DNA from: Synaphobranchus kaupii
Taxonomy: Eukaryota; Chordata; Actinopteri; Anguilliformes; Synaphobranchidae
Length of the DNA stretch: 64,000 bases
Direction of reading: 5' to 3'
Assembly: GCA_029718625.1 (NCBI GenBank)
Contig: CM056383.1
Location: forward strand, 22,049,930-22,113,929
How positions within the stretch are numbered: position 1 is the first letter of the stretch; each line of letters begins with the position of its first letter. The position numbers and the translations under genes are program-made. The notes under the pieces are model-generated. The model saw only the letters and a program-made list of their open reading frames with translations, did no database searches and had not been told where the DNA came from. This document shows, in pieces, positions 1 to 13,134 of this stretch.

Positions 1-3000
1 AGGTGGCATTTATGCCATAGGTTTTCAAAAACCTTTGCCCTCAGCAAGTAGACTTGTTATGTTGTAAAATTGTTCTTATGACTGGGCCAGCTAAGTAGCC
101 AGCCTTAATAAAACAAGTAAGTAACAAGTAACTAGTAAGCACCAATTTATGGTAGCTAGTAAAACCAGCTGCGCTTTGTATGTGCTTACGATCTAACTGG
201 TTAACTAGCTGCACTTTTATGCCACCACTTTGGCCAATTGCTTTTTGCTGCAGCTAGGTAAGCCGTATGGCCAGCTCGTTGGCCCAAATGGCAGCTAGCT
301 AGGGAAATTCCAGTAGCTGGCTAGGGTGTATGGCCAGCTAGCTTGGACAAATGGCCAGCTAGCTAGTACTAAGACAGTAGCAAGCCATGGAAGTTAAATA
401 GGCTAAATGTCAAAACGGCTTGCTATAGTATAGCATCTTAGCTTCTGCAGGGAGCAACGGCGGCAGTCCTTTTCTCCAGACTAAAGCCATGCAGAATCAG
501 TCCAATCGAGAACTAACTAAGTGTTTTGCTTCTCACTCACTATTTTTATATTTAAAAATAAAAAACAGCATTCACTTTGTTATTTCAACCATTAATATTA
601 TAGGCACCATTTACACCTTTTTGTTTATAGTTTTACTGTGTGTGCTTATATAGGTACAGTGTATTTAATTTGTTAATAGTTTTACTATGTATTTTATTTG
701 TCTATAAAGACTCATCCGACCTGTTGACTTTATAAATAAAAAGTATTTTGCTTTTCGCTCAGTTTTCCAGGGGCAGAAGGAATAATTTTAAATGAGCTGC
801 TGTCTTTTTTAAAAACATGTGTTATCTCTTTAGAAAGCCACTGCCTTTTTAAATGAAGTATCTCTTTTTTAATACGATCAATCTTTTTAAATGAGTTGCT
901 CTCTTTTCAATGTTTATACATATAGAAAACCACTGTTTTATTAAATACATTTTTATCATTTTAAATGAGTGGCTGTCTTCAAAAAAATATGCATTATCTA
1001 TTTAGGAAGCCACTGTCTTTCTAAATAAAGCATCTCTTTTTCGAAATGTCTTCCCTATTTCAAAAAACCTCCTTTTTAAAGGGGCAAAATGCTAAGGGCT
1101 AAAGCAAACACCTTCATTCAATTCAATTTAGTAATCTCTTCCTTCAAAATAATAATCCTTTTCCTCAAAGTTTTAATTTTTTCCCTCAATTTAGTGCAAA
1201 TATTTACTATGCTTGCTAGTTAGCCTACTTGTTTGCGTTTGACCTTTCAAGTAGCAAAAAATGCACAGCTAAGCGAAAGTCTCCGTGATCTTTTCGTAGA
1301 GTCACAGATTAGTATAGACATGGACTCGGGTTTGATTCTACCTTTCGCAGATAAGCTTTTTAGGAACTTTATCTTCTGTACACATGACAACACAACACCG
1401 ACGAAGAACAAAAAAACTTGTCTTCCTGTTCACATACTTTATGGGCCAGATTCAGAGTTGAGATAAGCATGCGCAAATGGGACTTGCTTAGCTATTTGTG
1501 ATTCAGACATTTCACTTATCCACTGTTTTAAGCGTCTCTCGAGTAGATACGCGGCATTACATGTGCGGGGTGGAGATTTGATGAAAATCAGGCGTGTCTG
1601 CAAGTTGTTCAAGATACGAGTATTTAGAGTATTCACTTAATAATTTTTTTCCACGCAACTTTGCTCGAAAAAAAAAGAAGTTTATGTCTAGCGCCGCCAA
1701 TAGATTATTATGAAAAATACAGCATCTTTCGCATAAATTGATATTAGAATGAGTGCATGTTATTTGAACAATAATATTGGTCATATTTTCCTTTGCATAG
1801 CTAACTTGCAATTATCAGAGAGCTGTCATAAAAAGAAAAATATGTAAAAGTAGGCTATGATTGACCGTCTGGTATATCATACCAGACACATATTAGATGG
1901 ATTAATTGATAGACAGTGTCTGGATCATATTTGCTTTGACGGAGAGACGATTTGTGTCAGCACAGCTTTTCCAAAATTATTAAGTTGAAGACGTTGCATA
2001 TAGGCTATTCTGTTCAACCACCATAGGCTACATGACTTTATTAGGTAAATCATTAAAAAAAAGGGCCGTGGGTGCAGGGGGGGTGGTCCATCTCACGAGA
2101 GGATGAGGAGGGCTGAATGTACAACTTCAGCCAATTGTAGTGCAGGATCCTGTGGATTGCCTAAGGCTTTGACAGTTTCAGAATCTCAAAGTTCACTGGT
2201 GGTAACCGTCAGGGGTATGGCAAGGGCGCAGCACTTTACATGGACTAATCCCAAGTAAAAAGAAGGTTTTTTGAAATGGAGAAGATATTTTGAAAAAGAG
2301 ATGCTTTCTTTAAACAAGAGTTCACTTTTTTTTTTAAGACAGCAGCTCATTTAAAATGATTGCTTCTTATTAAAAAAAAGAGATGTTTTATTTAATAAAA
2401 CAGTGGTTTCCTGAATATATAAACATATTTTTAAAAGACAGCAAGTCTCTATAAAGTTATTATTGCCTCTTATTAAGTTATTATTATTAATAGAAAAATA
2501 AAAACACTGTTTTCCTAAATATATAAAGCATCTTTTTGAGAGCAACTCAACTCATTTTATACTTGTTTAAAATGTTTTTTTTCCTCAAATAATTTTTTCT
2601 CCAATGTGTCTTTTACATGGCAAAATTTCTAAATAAAATATTACAACTACTCGACACTCATCCTTGTACATGCTTACACACTACCAAAAGCACCAAAATA
2701 ACTTCCTCGTAAGACATTTTCCACCCCAGAAAGAGACACGGCAAGAAACTTAACAACGGAAAATACAAAGGTCCAAGGTCACCAACCACCTGAATGGAAA
2801 CCTGGCACCTGGGGGGATTAACAGACAACCTGAAACATTATTTTTACAGAAACCAAATTATATTTACCTGTCCTTTTTATGTATATGGCTATGCAAATAT
2901 GTATATATTTACATGCAATAATAAAGACTGACATTGTTATGCAATTGTGTTGTCCAATTTGTTTTGTTTACAAAAAGTTTTTCAATGCAATCAACATATT

Positions 3001-3016
3001 TGCTCTACCCTCAAAT
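1..3016. repeat. Long interspersed repeat, copy A1
   Basis: Positions 1-905 match 55017-55778 and 1330-3016 match 57930-59472 in the same orientation, with scattered substitutions and small indels. The block starts with GCTAGCTGG-rich sequence, then AT-rich DNA with repeated TTTTTAAATGA-like words. Positions 905-1330 differ from the B copy, which carries about 2.1 kb of other DNA there. The short ORFs inside show no recognisable domain. The left end is cut by the window edge. Confidence 0.85.
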
Positions 3017-4806
3017 TGTTTCCTTTAGAAACGCAAGGAGATATGATATTGATAGCACATAGCAATAGGGCATATCATGGACAAGAATCTCTCTGAAGAA
3101 CTCTGACACCAATTCTGGCTCCACTGTATATACCCACCTAATGGGCAGGAGGATAATTTTACCAGGTTGCACCGATGGGATTATCAGTGTTTCCACATGC
3201 AGTCATTAATATATGTTTGAATATAGAAATGCAGTCGCATCATTCCATGACCAATTCATTTGAGATGGTAAGAATTTCAGGTTATAGAGAGCAGCCAAAC
3301 AAATTATAGGTTGCTGCACAATTTATAAAAAATGAGCTCATATGGTTCTTGAAGTGAGCCAGACTTTTTCACGTTCACTCATACAAAACTTGAATGGTAT
3401 CAAGCTATCAATATGCCTCTAATGAAACCACAAACTACCATTTGAAATCTTACCACTTGCAATTGGCTTCCCTGGTTAGCTAGTTCATATTGAAGAATTT
3501 ACCTGTTACCTGGCTATTTGCCATTGGAATAGCCAAACTATTTAGATATTCAACAACTATATTATATTCTCCTGTTAACATTCTCTAATACCATAATTGT
3601 TAAGTCCGGTTATGTTTTTCCTACACACACATGCATTTCAGGAGCTCAAAAAAGCCAAATTCAGATCAACATTTCAGATCAACATGTGGTTTATAGAGAA
3701 AGGCTGCGTAAGTATGCTGCTGTGCCTTGCTCTGTCCTTTTTACATAGATTAGTTGCAGGTGCGGAAGTCACAATTGATAATGAAGGCTAAACAAGGTAG
3801 ACTCGCACACCACAAACTGGAAAAAAGGAAGAACTCCTTAAGATGAGGCTACAAAAATATACTTTATTAAACCACGCTCGAAAAAGTGTGAAAATGGTGC
3901 AAATTTAAACTAAATTAAACTGGAATCAGAGAGACAACAGGTCCTTTAATTCTGAATTCAGCACCACTAATGTAAAACTATGTGACATCATAAACAATCA
4001 TAACACAATCTAGCTAGCCTTTCTGTGGCTAGCTAGCTATATTATTATGAGCATATAGCACACACGCACACCTTGTACACAAGGCAACACTTAGCTATGG
4101 AATCCATGCTGTCTGCTTCAGATGAAGAGTCATGGATGTTAATCTTATCAACTGAATCCAGAGGACAAATACAGCATCCAGCACTTTCATGAACTGAAAA
4201 TCTTTTTGTCCCTTCACCATTGTATATAGTTCTCACCGGAGAAAACAATTCCTCACCGGAGTTCATTAGCGATGCGTATACGCTCTCTTGCACAAAACCA
4301 CAGAGATGCAGACGCTTAAAGGCGTGTGTTGTTTTGAAATACACTCGTGACACGCACAGCCCTGACAACGCTCTCAACTGTCTAATGACTAATGATTATA
4401 CCTCTTTGGAAAGCTTAGAATGCATTCTTTTTGGATATTGAGGTTGTCAATCAATTACAATTAGTTCCAAGACATTACTACTCCCAATTTGAATTGCATA
4501 ATTTTCTGAAGACAAAATTTTGAGGTTTTGCCCATGTTGAAACTTTGCCCATGTACTTTACACTGTAAACCACATCTAGGCAGAAAATAATTACATAATC
4601 TTAGAAAGGACGTATCTGGCTTTATTAATGCATGTAAGGTTATGACTTTATTTCATACTTTATGAGAGATTTTCATAGCAGAAGGACATTATGTGATGAT
4701 GACAGAAATTCTCTCTAATAAGTGAGCAGGCAAAATCGCAGTTTAATTTACCTTTATACCATGGTCTGGGTGAATACTTGATTCTGATTGGTCAATGAGC
4801 GGTGGT
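3017..4806. other. No gene recognised
   Basis: AT-rich DNA. The longest open frame (4377-4045, minus, 110 codons) is overlapped by another open frame on the opposite strand, has no domain I recognise, and is not flanked by a convincing exon structure. I see no clear mobile element in this stretch. Confidence 0.4.
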
Positions 4807-4809
4807 TAA

Positions 4810-6845
4810 CCTCTTGCTGCCAAACGCCCCCTAGCGGTAACGTGGGCGTTACGGAAATTATTAAATTATACATTTCATTAATTTAATAATATATAATAAA
4901 CTGCTCACCTCAATATTTTGATATATCCATTCCTTCTGGGAAAGTGGTTTTTAAGCCCCAAACCTCGAGATAAAACTTAACGTTGGAAACTCTGACTTAA
5001 TTCTCAAACATGTATTGCAGCTTGATGTCACACCATAAACAATGTGCTGGTAAACTGTTCTGCTTAATTGTATTTCACAAAACTTTGGTTTGAAAAATCA
5101 TTATACCTTTAGGCTTCAAGAAAAAATACTTTAAAACTTTCATACGGCTGTACATGATTTTTTTCCAATTTTAAACCGACTTGTGCTTTTTTGCACTTGA
5201 TTACGACTCGTTCGGCTGTGTTCAGTTTGGCGTTGTGAAACTCAGCCAGTTTCTGGAGTACCAATCCCGTGGCTTAGTATATTTTAGCCAGAGTGGTTTT
5301 GTACTTGTTTGCAGAGATATATGCAAAACCGTGGTCAATTGGGTGTATTTCTTTGAGTGATAGCACAATAGGCCTATCTGAAGTGGGAAAAACTGTCTTC
5401 GACCCGCCTGTCTTCGACTCCAAGTATTATTTGCTTTCCATTGGGTTTGTCAAATATGTGAAATGTCAACTGTCAAATATTCCAGCCAATAGCCAAGACT
5501 CTTATCTTTCAGACAAGCCCTCATTCAACACATTGCCATCGTAAATCAAGGAAATGCAGCCCTGCGTAAGAGGAAGAGGAAACCAAGCGTAATTATCGAA
5601 CCAAGATGGCGCAGTGTTTTTACCTTGTAGCGTAGCTCACTACATTCCGTTTAGCAAAGCACAATTCATAAGGTAACTGCGCTCTTTATCTTTTTACTTT
5701 ACAGTCTCTTTCACACAGTTTTTGGTTAGTTATGTCTAGATTATTGAGGAGTTTCTCTGTGCAGTAGGTCCTAGCCCAAATATGGTTTTGCGGTCTCAGT
5801 GACGCAGAGTGATATAAGGTAACAGATTATTTTGCTGGTATACCAGTGCAAATTCACTGTTATGTATAAAACGAATCCCTCTGAATTAAATGAATATAGC
5901 TAACATTACTATATTGTAACAATGGCAAGCTAGCCAGCAAAATTACACATAGCAGCTAGCTATCTATTTGTGTCTGAGACGAGCTGTTCCGAGTTTCTTT
6001 TTAATGCAATGGCGTCTGAAGGGTTTGTTTTGTTCCACATGAGTAAATTGTTCTGTAAGCAGTACAGCAGGCTCTGCAGGTAAACGAATGAGCAATTTAT
6101 GCATGACCTAACACGAGGGAGAGATAACATGAGGATGAGTTTGTTGTTGTTGATTATTATGCAGGGGTTTATTTTATCTAGGGTGGACATTTGATTTTAT
6201 ATACCTGGACTAATTTCTGGCTGATGAGGCTCTGGTAGAATACAAGATTCACTGTGCTGCTACATGGGTTTGGGGACCATGGGTAGGCTAGTTAGTTGTG
6301 TAATATGAAACACACCAAAAACACATCTAAAAATGAACTTTTATTGCCATTTATCAGATTATATTGTAAAACTTAAAAAATAAATTATATTGAGACTTTT
6401 CTGGAACCTGGGCAATTTTGCACAATTTGGCACAATTTGTGCCAACTTTGGTAACCGAAATGGTTCACCTGAAAAAAAGCTCTGTAGAATTTGAATGATT
6501 TGAGATATTGACACCATATCTTTAGCAGAGATAGGCAGCATATTGTGGAATCACAAAGAGGAGTTATTTCCTCCATAGCTCTTGTAGCTCATCAGGTAAA
6601 AAAGCTGAAATTTGAATTTAGGTACCCGTTTTTTGTTTTTTCACAATTTCTGTACATAAATTGTTGTAGTTAAGTAGCAAGAAGTGTATGTATATGAATT
6701 ATGACTACTTAGTCATAATAGTGCAGTTCTCTGTTTTAATAAAAGCTATGAACCATATTTGTAGCCTTTACAGTTTTTTAGATAAACAGCTTTTACTAGT
6801 AAAAACAGGCGAGAATTGGTATATTTTGCCCTTGGTATTAAGAGG
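4810..6845. mobile_element. Possible TTAA-flanked DNA transposon remnant
   Basis: The segment is bounded by TTAA at 4806-4809 and 6846-6849. Its ends are short imperfect inverted repeats: CCTCTTGCTGCCAA on the left, and the complement of the right end reads CCTCTTAATACCAA. TTAA targets are known for piggyBac and Kolobok elements. No transposase is readable inside; the 83-codon ORF at 5293-5544 is unrecognised. Both flanks carry a related word (TTTATACCATGG near 4756 and 6855), so a different boundary is possible. Confidence 0.4.
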
Positions 6846-7425
6846 TTAAAACCGTTTATACCATGGCTTGGATAAATACTCGATACAGATAATGGCATCA
6901 CTGCACACTCCTAACTACCAGCTGACCTTAAGTGCACAAAACAAAATCTTTACCTAGGATTAGTAACTCAGATCAATGGCTATCCAGTAGGCTAGGCCCA
7001 CCGTAATTCGTTATTTTGTATGATATGCATCTATTCTAGGCTATTCTAAATGGTTTTCTTACTCAAAGCAAAAACATCAAAGATGATTAAATATTAGCTC
7101 TAAACAAACAATAATCAAACATTATGTTACTGGAAATTATGCAGTCAAAGATACAATGTGCTGTGTTTTGTCACAATCTAGCATAGTGTGGACTTGTCAG
7201 TTATTTCATTAGACTGGACAGACACAATGTTTTTTGAAAACATGTATTTAAGCATGCATTTAATAATTCATAGTGGCACTCCACCAGCCGTTAAAAGATG
7301 TTACATTAGTAGTAGTAGAGTGAGAGCCGATGAAATCGCGCTTCCATCCTGGTTGCTTTCTGTCCCTTCGTTTGGCAGGTTGACTACAGGATCACTCTCC
7401 CCGTCACGTTGTGTGCATCTCACTG

Positions 7426-8078
7426 CTAAGAGTACCACGTCCTCTTCGAAACGGGCCCACTGGTGGTGGAGCTTTTGGCAATGAGAGCAGCCTCGGCATG
7501 GTAGCATGGTAGATTCTCCAAGTCTTTTCCAGCTAGATAGCAGTCACACAGGTTGTCATCTTTGCTCTTCTGTGACAGCGCATCTGCGTTTAAATGGTGG
7601 GTGCCTGCCCTGTGCTCAATCACAAACTTGTATTGACTGAGCCGCTCCAACCAGCGAGCTAGCTGTCCTTGTGTTTGTAAAACAAAAGAGCCACGTTAGA
7701 TTGTTGTGATCCGTCCTTTACAGGAAGTCACGGCTAAGAAGATAGTGATGGAACTGCCGAGTGAACCGCACCACAGCGAGAAGCTCACACCTTGTTACAC
7801 TATCTCTGATGAGTGGGCGTGAGATGTGAGCTGGCATAAGCGAAAACCTTCTTTTCTCCCCACTGGACTTGGGATAAGACAGCCCCGATACTATGGTTAG
7901 ATGTATCTGTGTCCAGTATGAACTGGTCTTCTGCTTTGGGGTATGCCAAAACAGGTGCAGTGGTTAGACTCTGTTTAAGCTGCTCAAAAGCATTTTTCTG
8001 GTCTTCTCCCCAGGATAATTCCACACCTTTTTTCAACAGGTGGTTGAGAGGATTGGCAATGTCAGCAAAGTGTGCCAC
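7426..8078 (-). pseudogene. Ty3/gypsy RNase H remnant
   Basis: Frame 8078-7800 reads AHFADIANPLNHLLKKG, then FILDTDTSNHSIGAVLSQ, the standard start of the gypsy RNase H domain with its first catalytic Asp. Frame 7650-7426 gives the domain end (YKFVIEHRAGTHHLNADALS). The two frames are out of register and the middle part is degraded. Sequence recognisable as the element stops near 7270-7300, before any integrase. Confidence 0.8.
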
Positions 8079-8102
8079 AAACCTCCATAATAATTGCAGA
8101 GG

Positions 8103-8883
8103 CTAAGGAAGGCTTTCAGTTCCTGCAGATTGACTGGGGGGTTCCAGTTCTGTCCTGACAAGGGCAGGGTTGGTCGTGATACCTTCGCCACTCACAATGT
8201 GTCCAAGGAAAAGGACTTCCTCCTTTAGAAGGTGGCACTTTGTTAGCTTGAGTTTCAGGCCATAACTCTGCAGCCGTTTGAACACTTCTGCCAGGCGTTC
8301 GATACTCTGCTGCACATCTTTCCCCAAGATGATGTCATCTAAGTATATCAAGAGAGTGTCCCACTGCAACCCCCTGAGAACCAACTCTATGGCCCTTTGA
8401 AATGTGCTTGGGGCATTGCACAACCGAAATGGTGTCCTGACATACCCGAACATGCCGTGTTTGGTCACAAATGCTGTTTTGGAGCGGTCCGGCTCACCTA
8501 CTTTGATTTACCAGTATCCTGACTGCATATCCAATATAGAGAAAACCTTTGCCCCTCCCAGAACATCAAGGCACACTTTTCGGCTGTGGATAGACGGCTT
8601 TGATGGTCAAGTCGTTCAGTTGCCTGTAGTCCACACACTGTAGTCCACGTTGTTCAGTTGCCTGTAGTCCACGGACTCCGCCGTCCTTCTTCCTAACAAG
8701 GACTATGTGTGAGGACCACTGTGAACTTGATAGTACAACAATGCCTGCATCCAACATCATCTGTAGGTGTTTTTCCTCTTCGCCTTGAAAACCTAGAGGG
8801 GTGCGCCGCACTGGCTGTCGGACAGGTCTTGCTGCTCCTTTGTTGATGTGATGTTTCAGTGCTGAGAATCTGCCAGTCATCAT
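8103..8883 (-). pseudogene. Ty3/gypsy reverse transcriptase remnant
   Basis: Two frames, 8883-8566 and 8468-8103, together cover part of a Ty3/gypsy reverse transcriptase. The first has the typical SSSQWSSHIVLVRKKDG and CVDYRQLND segments. The second has LIYLDDIILG, where YLDD is the catalytic YXDD box, then a segment ending in FLGHIVSGEGI. The frames are separated by a frameshift and a locally duplicated stretch (CAGTTGCCTGTAGTCCAC occurs at both about 8619 and 8655), so no full polymerase can be made. Confidence 0.85.
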
Positions 8884-9113
8884 CTTATGCTGCGAACACA
8901 GACTGGTGCTCCAGCAGCAACAAAATCAGATTTTCCTGCTGTTCTTCCCGGAGAGCTACACTGGCAGTGGTGAACAGCTTTTGAAGGTGCTCTGAAGGTT
9001 GACTTTACACGCCTGATGTAGCTGCCAGTCTCCTCTCCTTCTGCGTGTTGTACATCCTCCTCCCCCTCCTTAAAATCTGGGAAGGCCTCGACCAGAAGCC
9101 CCAAACAGACACC

Positions 9114-10620
9114 TCAGGGTAGGGGGCTGCTGGCACTGATGTTGCACACCCGTGCAGGCACACTGTGGTCCATCTTTGTCACCATGCTACCTGCAAATAC
9201 ACCATGAGCTAGACTCACCGATTCCAGGACAGGAGGGAGCTCAGGCTTAGGGTCATTCACTATGCCCCACACCAGGCATTGACACTCAGGGGGAATGGTG
9301 GTGTCATGTTCCAGTATGATCCTGGAGATGGAGTCGTCAGGTCCAGCCCCTTCAGTAATATAAGCAGGTATTGGTTCTGTCACAAATCTCCCAGAACAGG
9401 GTCTTTGTTCCTGAAACTGAAACTGCACTGGCACACCTCCCATGGCCATAATCTCTTTCCCTGTTTCTGCATTTCGGAGACACACTCTCTTGGGGTTTGT
9501 CAGAGTCATGTCTGGGAGTAATTTGTAAGTCTCTTCAGACATGATGGTGGCCTCCGCACCAGTGTCCAGAACAGCCTTGAGTTGCACCCCTGACACTTTG
9601 AGTTCAATGAAAAGGCTGGGGCCTCTGCTCTCTGCACGGCTGACATTGATCACAGGTGAGTTGCTAAGGCTGGATGAAGCTGCCTTCCATGGCTGTGGTG
9701 TTGCAGATGGACTTGGGGAATGTGAGCAGTCCCGGCGATAGTGCCTCTCCCCCCCACACTGAAAGCACGGGCCCATCACACTTCTGGTAGGGCTGGGAGA
9801 CTGTGCCCTCGCTGGGGCTGTGACAGAGGCTGCTGACCTACGACCGGCTCTATCAAGGGAAACAGGCTTACTGGCTGTGTCCAGATTACCAGTGGAGGCT
9901 GCTGGCAGGTGAGTAGAGTTAGATAGTGGGAGATGTTCCAGAAGTAATTGAAGCTTGTCCACCTTGTCAATGAGTGTTTGAAACTGGTTCTGTGTGATGT
10001 AGGCTGGGTCCTGCACTTGTTGCGGCACCAGGAATGACTCCTCCTCAGCAGCCTCAAGATCTTGGTCCGCCCATGAAACACAGCAATTCCTCCCTCTAGT
10101 ATCCAGGTCACGGCCAATTGTAGCCCTGAAGTTATGTTCATAAGCAGCCACCAACTTCTGTGTCTCGTCAAGAGTGGGTGTGTCATGATTTATCTTTGTA
10201 TGCCACTTTCTAGTTACGGAGCCCTTTAAGAAATGCATCTGCTGTGAGCTGCTCTTGCAGAGCAATGCTAACACCAGGATAGGAAAGCCTGACTAGGTGA
10301 CAAACTTCCTCTGCAAACTCGGCCACTGTCTCCTTAGATTGACGTAGCTCACCCAGTCTCCTGCATGCAGTTGTTAGTGGCTCCTGTTGGCCGAAACGCA
10401 AAGGCAGTTATTCTCTCAATAGCATGTAATCCTCACGGAGGTGTACTGGCAGTGAGCATGTGTACTTGATGGCAGCCCCCCTCAGGCATTCAGCTTGTTA
10501 ACCCTGTCATGGGGATTCCACCTGTATATGCTTGCCAGAAACTCGAAGGGGCCAATAAAGGAAAGCCAGTCATCCCTGCCATCATTAAGGGGAGCGCAGT
10601 AGCATCCCCCTAAGTTTGGT
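9114..10620 (-). pseudogene. Ty3/gypsy gag, nucleocapsid and protease remnant
   Basis: The gag region begins near 10615 (motif WLSFIGPFEFLASIYRW in frame 10694-10482) and continues through a different frame at 10401-10210, with a stop codon and frame changes between. The 386-codon frame 10274-9114 holds a CCHC zinc knuckle (CFQCGGERHYRRDC, spacing C-X2-C-X4-H-X4-C) that would bind RNA. After it comes a retropepsin active-site motif VLDTGAEATIM. Gag packages the element RNA and the protease cuts the polyprotein. The frame breaks mark it as a pseudogene. Confidence 0.8.
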
Positions 10621-11727
10621 TTTGGTTGCAACTTACATGTTAAAACCCAAATTTCGCCCCTCAATTTCTCAACCGTTTTAATAAAAATTACCAAGCCATT
10701 TGGCAGATCAACTTATCTCATCAATATCTCAACATAAAACAAATATGGGAAAGATTTGTTAAGCCATTTTCATGCAATTAAGTACGTAAAAAAATTTGCA
10801 TTTAGATTAAGACTTTTTTTTTTCCAATGACCTAGCTCAAATTCTACAACTCTAATCACTAAAGTAGACATAGCGATATGTCGCGTGTGACATGGACTAA
10901 TGCTTTTGACAGATGACATTTCTGTTTATTGTACAGATTTTAAATAAACCTTTATAATTCTACAATACCGGAAATGAATTGTCCATTGACGTAACATTTG
11001 GGCATAAATTTGTAAGTATTAGTTGAATACTAGTACAACTAATACTAGATTAGTTGACTACTTGAAAGTTCGAACTACCGTTAGAGCAGTCTTGTGCATC
11101 AATGCGAGATTTCTTACTCCTAACTCCTCGCTCTGTCTCAGAAGCTAGCCTGAGCCTCTCACACTGCATCACAGAAACCAGCCGTAGGGTACTAACTGTT
11201 CGGTTGCTTTGAATTTTACGTATGGTTTAACATTTTTCTGAATCACAAGAAGTGTGTGCAAATCAACTCGAGAGAGCAAGGTGGATAACGTAATTTTTCT
11301 TAAAAGATATTTTGCCAGGTCAGTGATCACAGCAGTTCCACACAACTGTGACTGACCAGCTCCAAAGTAACTGTAGCTAACGTTAACTTAGCTAACTAAC
11401 ATTACCGTTACAGAGTGACAAAGCTAGAAGGAATACAGCTAATTACTATCTTACTTAGCTAGCGAGATAAAAACTAAGTTATGTTAACTTAGCTACTAAC
11501 GTTAACGTTACTCCTTTCAGACATGTCCACAATATTATCTGTAATGTTAATGAAGCTACAAGTACCACACCGTGTGAGCTATCAACTGACGTTAACTAGC
11601 TAACATTAAATAAATTAGTAGCTAACATTACAAGCCCCACATGGAACTATAACAGTGCCAAGCAACATAACGTTAGGACAATTAATTAATGTTGATGTTA
11701 CGTTAGTTTGTCTTTAAAATACATTAC
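10621..11727. other. No gene; rich in TAACGTTA words
   Basis: No ORF with recognisable content. From about 11380 to 11710 the palindromic word TAACGTTA and near variants (CTAACGTTAA, GTTAACGTTA) recur many times. The same words recur at 17640-18620. I see no transposon boundary here. Confidence 0.4.
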
Positions 11728-11850
11728 ATTACATTCATTTAGCAGACGCTTTTATCCAAAGTGACGTACAATAAGTGCATACAGAGACATCATCAAGATC
11801 ACTACAGAACAGACAAGACAAAGCACATCCTTCCCATAATGTAGCAGCTA
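11728..11850. repeat. Teleost SINE/LINE 3' tail-type repeat
   Basis: An ACATT run is followed by CATTTAGCAGACGCTTTTAT and CCAAAGTGACGTACAAT. This is a form of the very common teleost retroposon end usually seen as CATTTAGCAGACGCTTTTATCCAAAGCGACTTACA (recognised from memory). The right end is approximate. No internal polymerase III head was recognised. Confidence 0.6.
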
Positions 11851-11933
11851 TCCCTAGTAATGAATGTTGACTGTAGTTCACAGTAAGCTGTGGGTAAATC
11901 AGCTATACTACACTTCTATTCTAAATACTATTA

Positions 11934-12205
11934 CACTGCCCGGCCAAAAAAAAAGTCGCACACTGTAATATTTTGTTGGACCGCCTTTAGCTTTGATTAT
12001 GGCGCGCATTCGTCGTGGCATTGTTTCGCCAACCTTATGCAACGTCACAACATTTATTTCCGTCCAGACTTGCATTCATTTTTGGCCGAGATCTTGTATT
12101 GACGACGGGAGAGTCGAACCACTCCGTGAAGTCTTCTCCAGCACATCCCAAAGACTTTCAATGGGGTTAAGGTCAGGACTCTGGTGGCCAATTCATGTGT
12201 GAAAA
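11934..12205 (-). mobile_element. Tc1/mariner fragment with transposase C-terminal relic
   Basis: It begins after a TA (11932-11933) with CACTGCCCGGCCAAAAAAAA, a Tc1-type terminal repeat. The minus strand encodes a degraded transposase end with PIESLWDVLEKT (corresponding to the NPIE..W third-catalytic region) and, nearer the terminus, RRMRAIIKAKGGPTKYY. Stops are present and the element is cut off near 12200, so only one end survives. Confidence 0.75.
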
Positions 12206-13134
12206 TCAATAGCCTAACTTACCTAATGTATAACGTTAGTTATTTATGGTACAATGCAACGAAAATAATTATCTTAGCCAAGTCAAATAACGTTTGCTAA
12301 CGTTATATCTTCCATTGCCATGGGGCGCTAGCCAGCTTGCTAACTTATGTTGGGTAAAAAGGAAACTTAAAACGGGAAGAGCCTGACATTGACAGATTGT
12401 ATAAAAATTGTAATGTTATCCCGTCCGAATAGGGCTGACACATAAGTTTTACGGGGGTAGGCGGGGTAACATTAACCCCTTGGCGCAGATGGCAAATTTC
12501 ACCTATTTAGGGGGTGCTCTGTTTAAGGCTTTATAACTCCAGGTTTGAGCATCACATACACTTGGTAAATGGCTTAAATGAAACAAGACAGGTGTTCCAT
12601 TTACAATACAAACTTAAATTATGAAAATAAACTAATCTAAGTCAAAGTAAAGTGCCACAAATGCAAAGAAACTTTGGAAAAAAAATTTAAAAAATTGTTT
12701 TTTTTTTTGTTTTTTTTTGCTGAGAGCTACATAAGTGAAATTGATAATATATATACATTTCCTGGATCATAAACTCCATGTTCACAAGTTTTGCAAAATC
12801 TGAGGATGATACGCAGAACTACTAAAGGTCTATGATGCAAAATATAGCAGTGTACCCTGTTGTGTCCATTAGTGTCTCCAAATCAATCCAAATGACTAAA
12901 TTGTGCACTGCTCTAGATTTAAAAAAATTATATATTTAACTACAAATCAACAGTTTTGGCTCATAAAACTCACTTTTGCATAATGTTCAAGTGGGAATTA
13001 CTATATTGTCATCAGTATAGGGGGTAGATATCTATGCGTCCAAAACCCCTATGCAAAACATGTCATAAAATGAATAAAATTGGTTTTGTCCATTATAAAG
13101 CATATACGTTCATTTGCTCCTTCTGATGGCTTAA

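Larger units (their letters stand above)
7270..10620 (-). mobile_element. Truncated Ty3/gypsy-type LTR retrotransposon
   Basis: Read on the minus strand from 10620 downward, the order is gag, zinc knuckle, aspartic protease, reverse transcriptase and RNase H, which is the Ty3/gypsy (and retroviral) order up to RNase H. Several frameshifts and stop codons interrupt it. No integrase and no LTR pair is visible, so both ends are lost. The element is inactive as it stands. Related gypsy remnants occur near 30.7-31.8 kb, but those belong to a chromodomain family. Confidence 0.85.

Noticed and set aside
4045..4377. 110-codon minus-strand ORF as a gene
   Set aside because: Overlaps an opposite-strand ORF of similar quality, with no domain and no exon signals.
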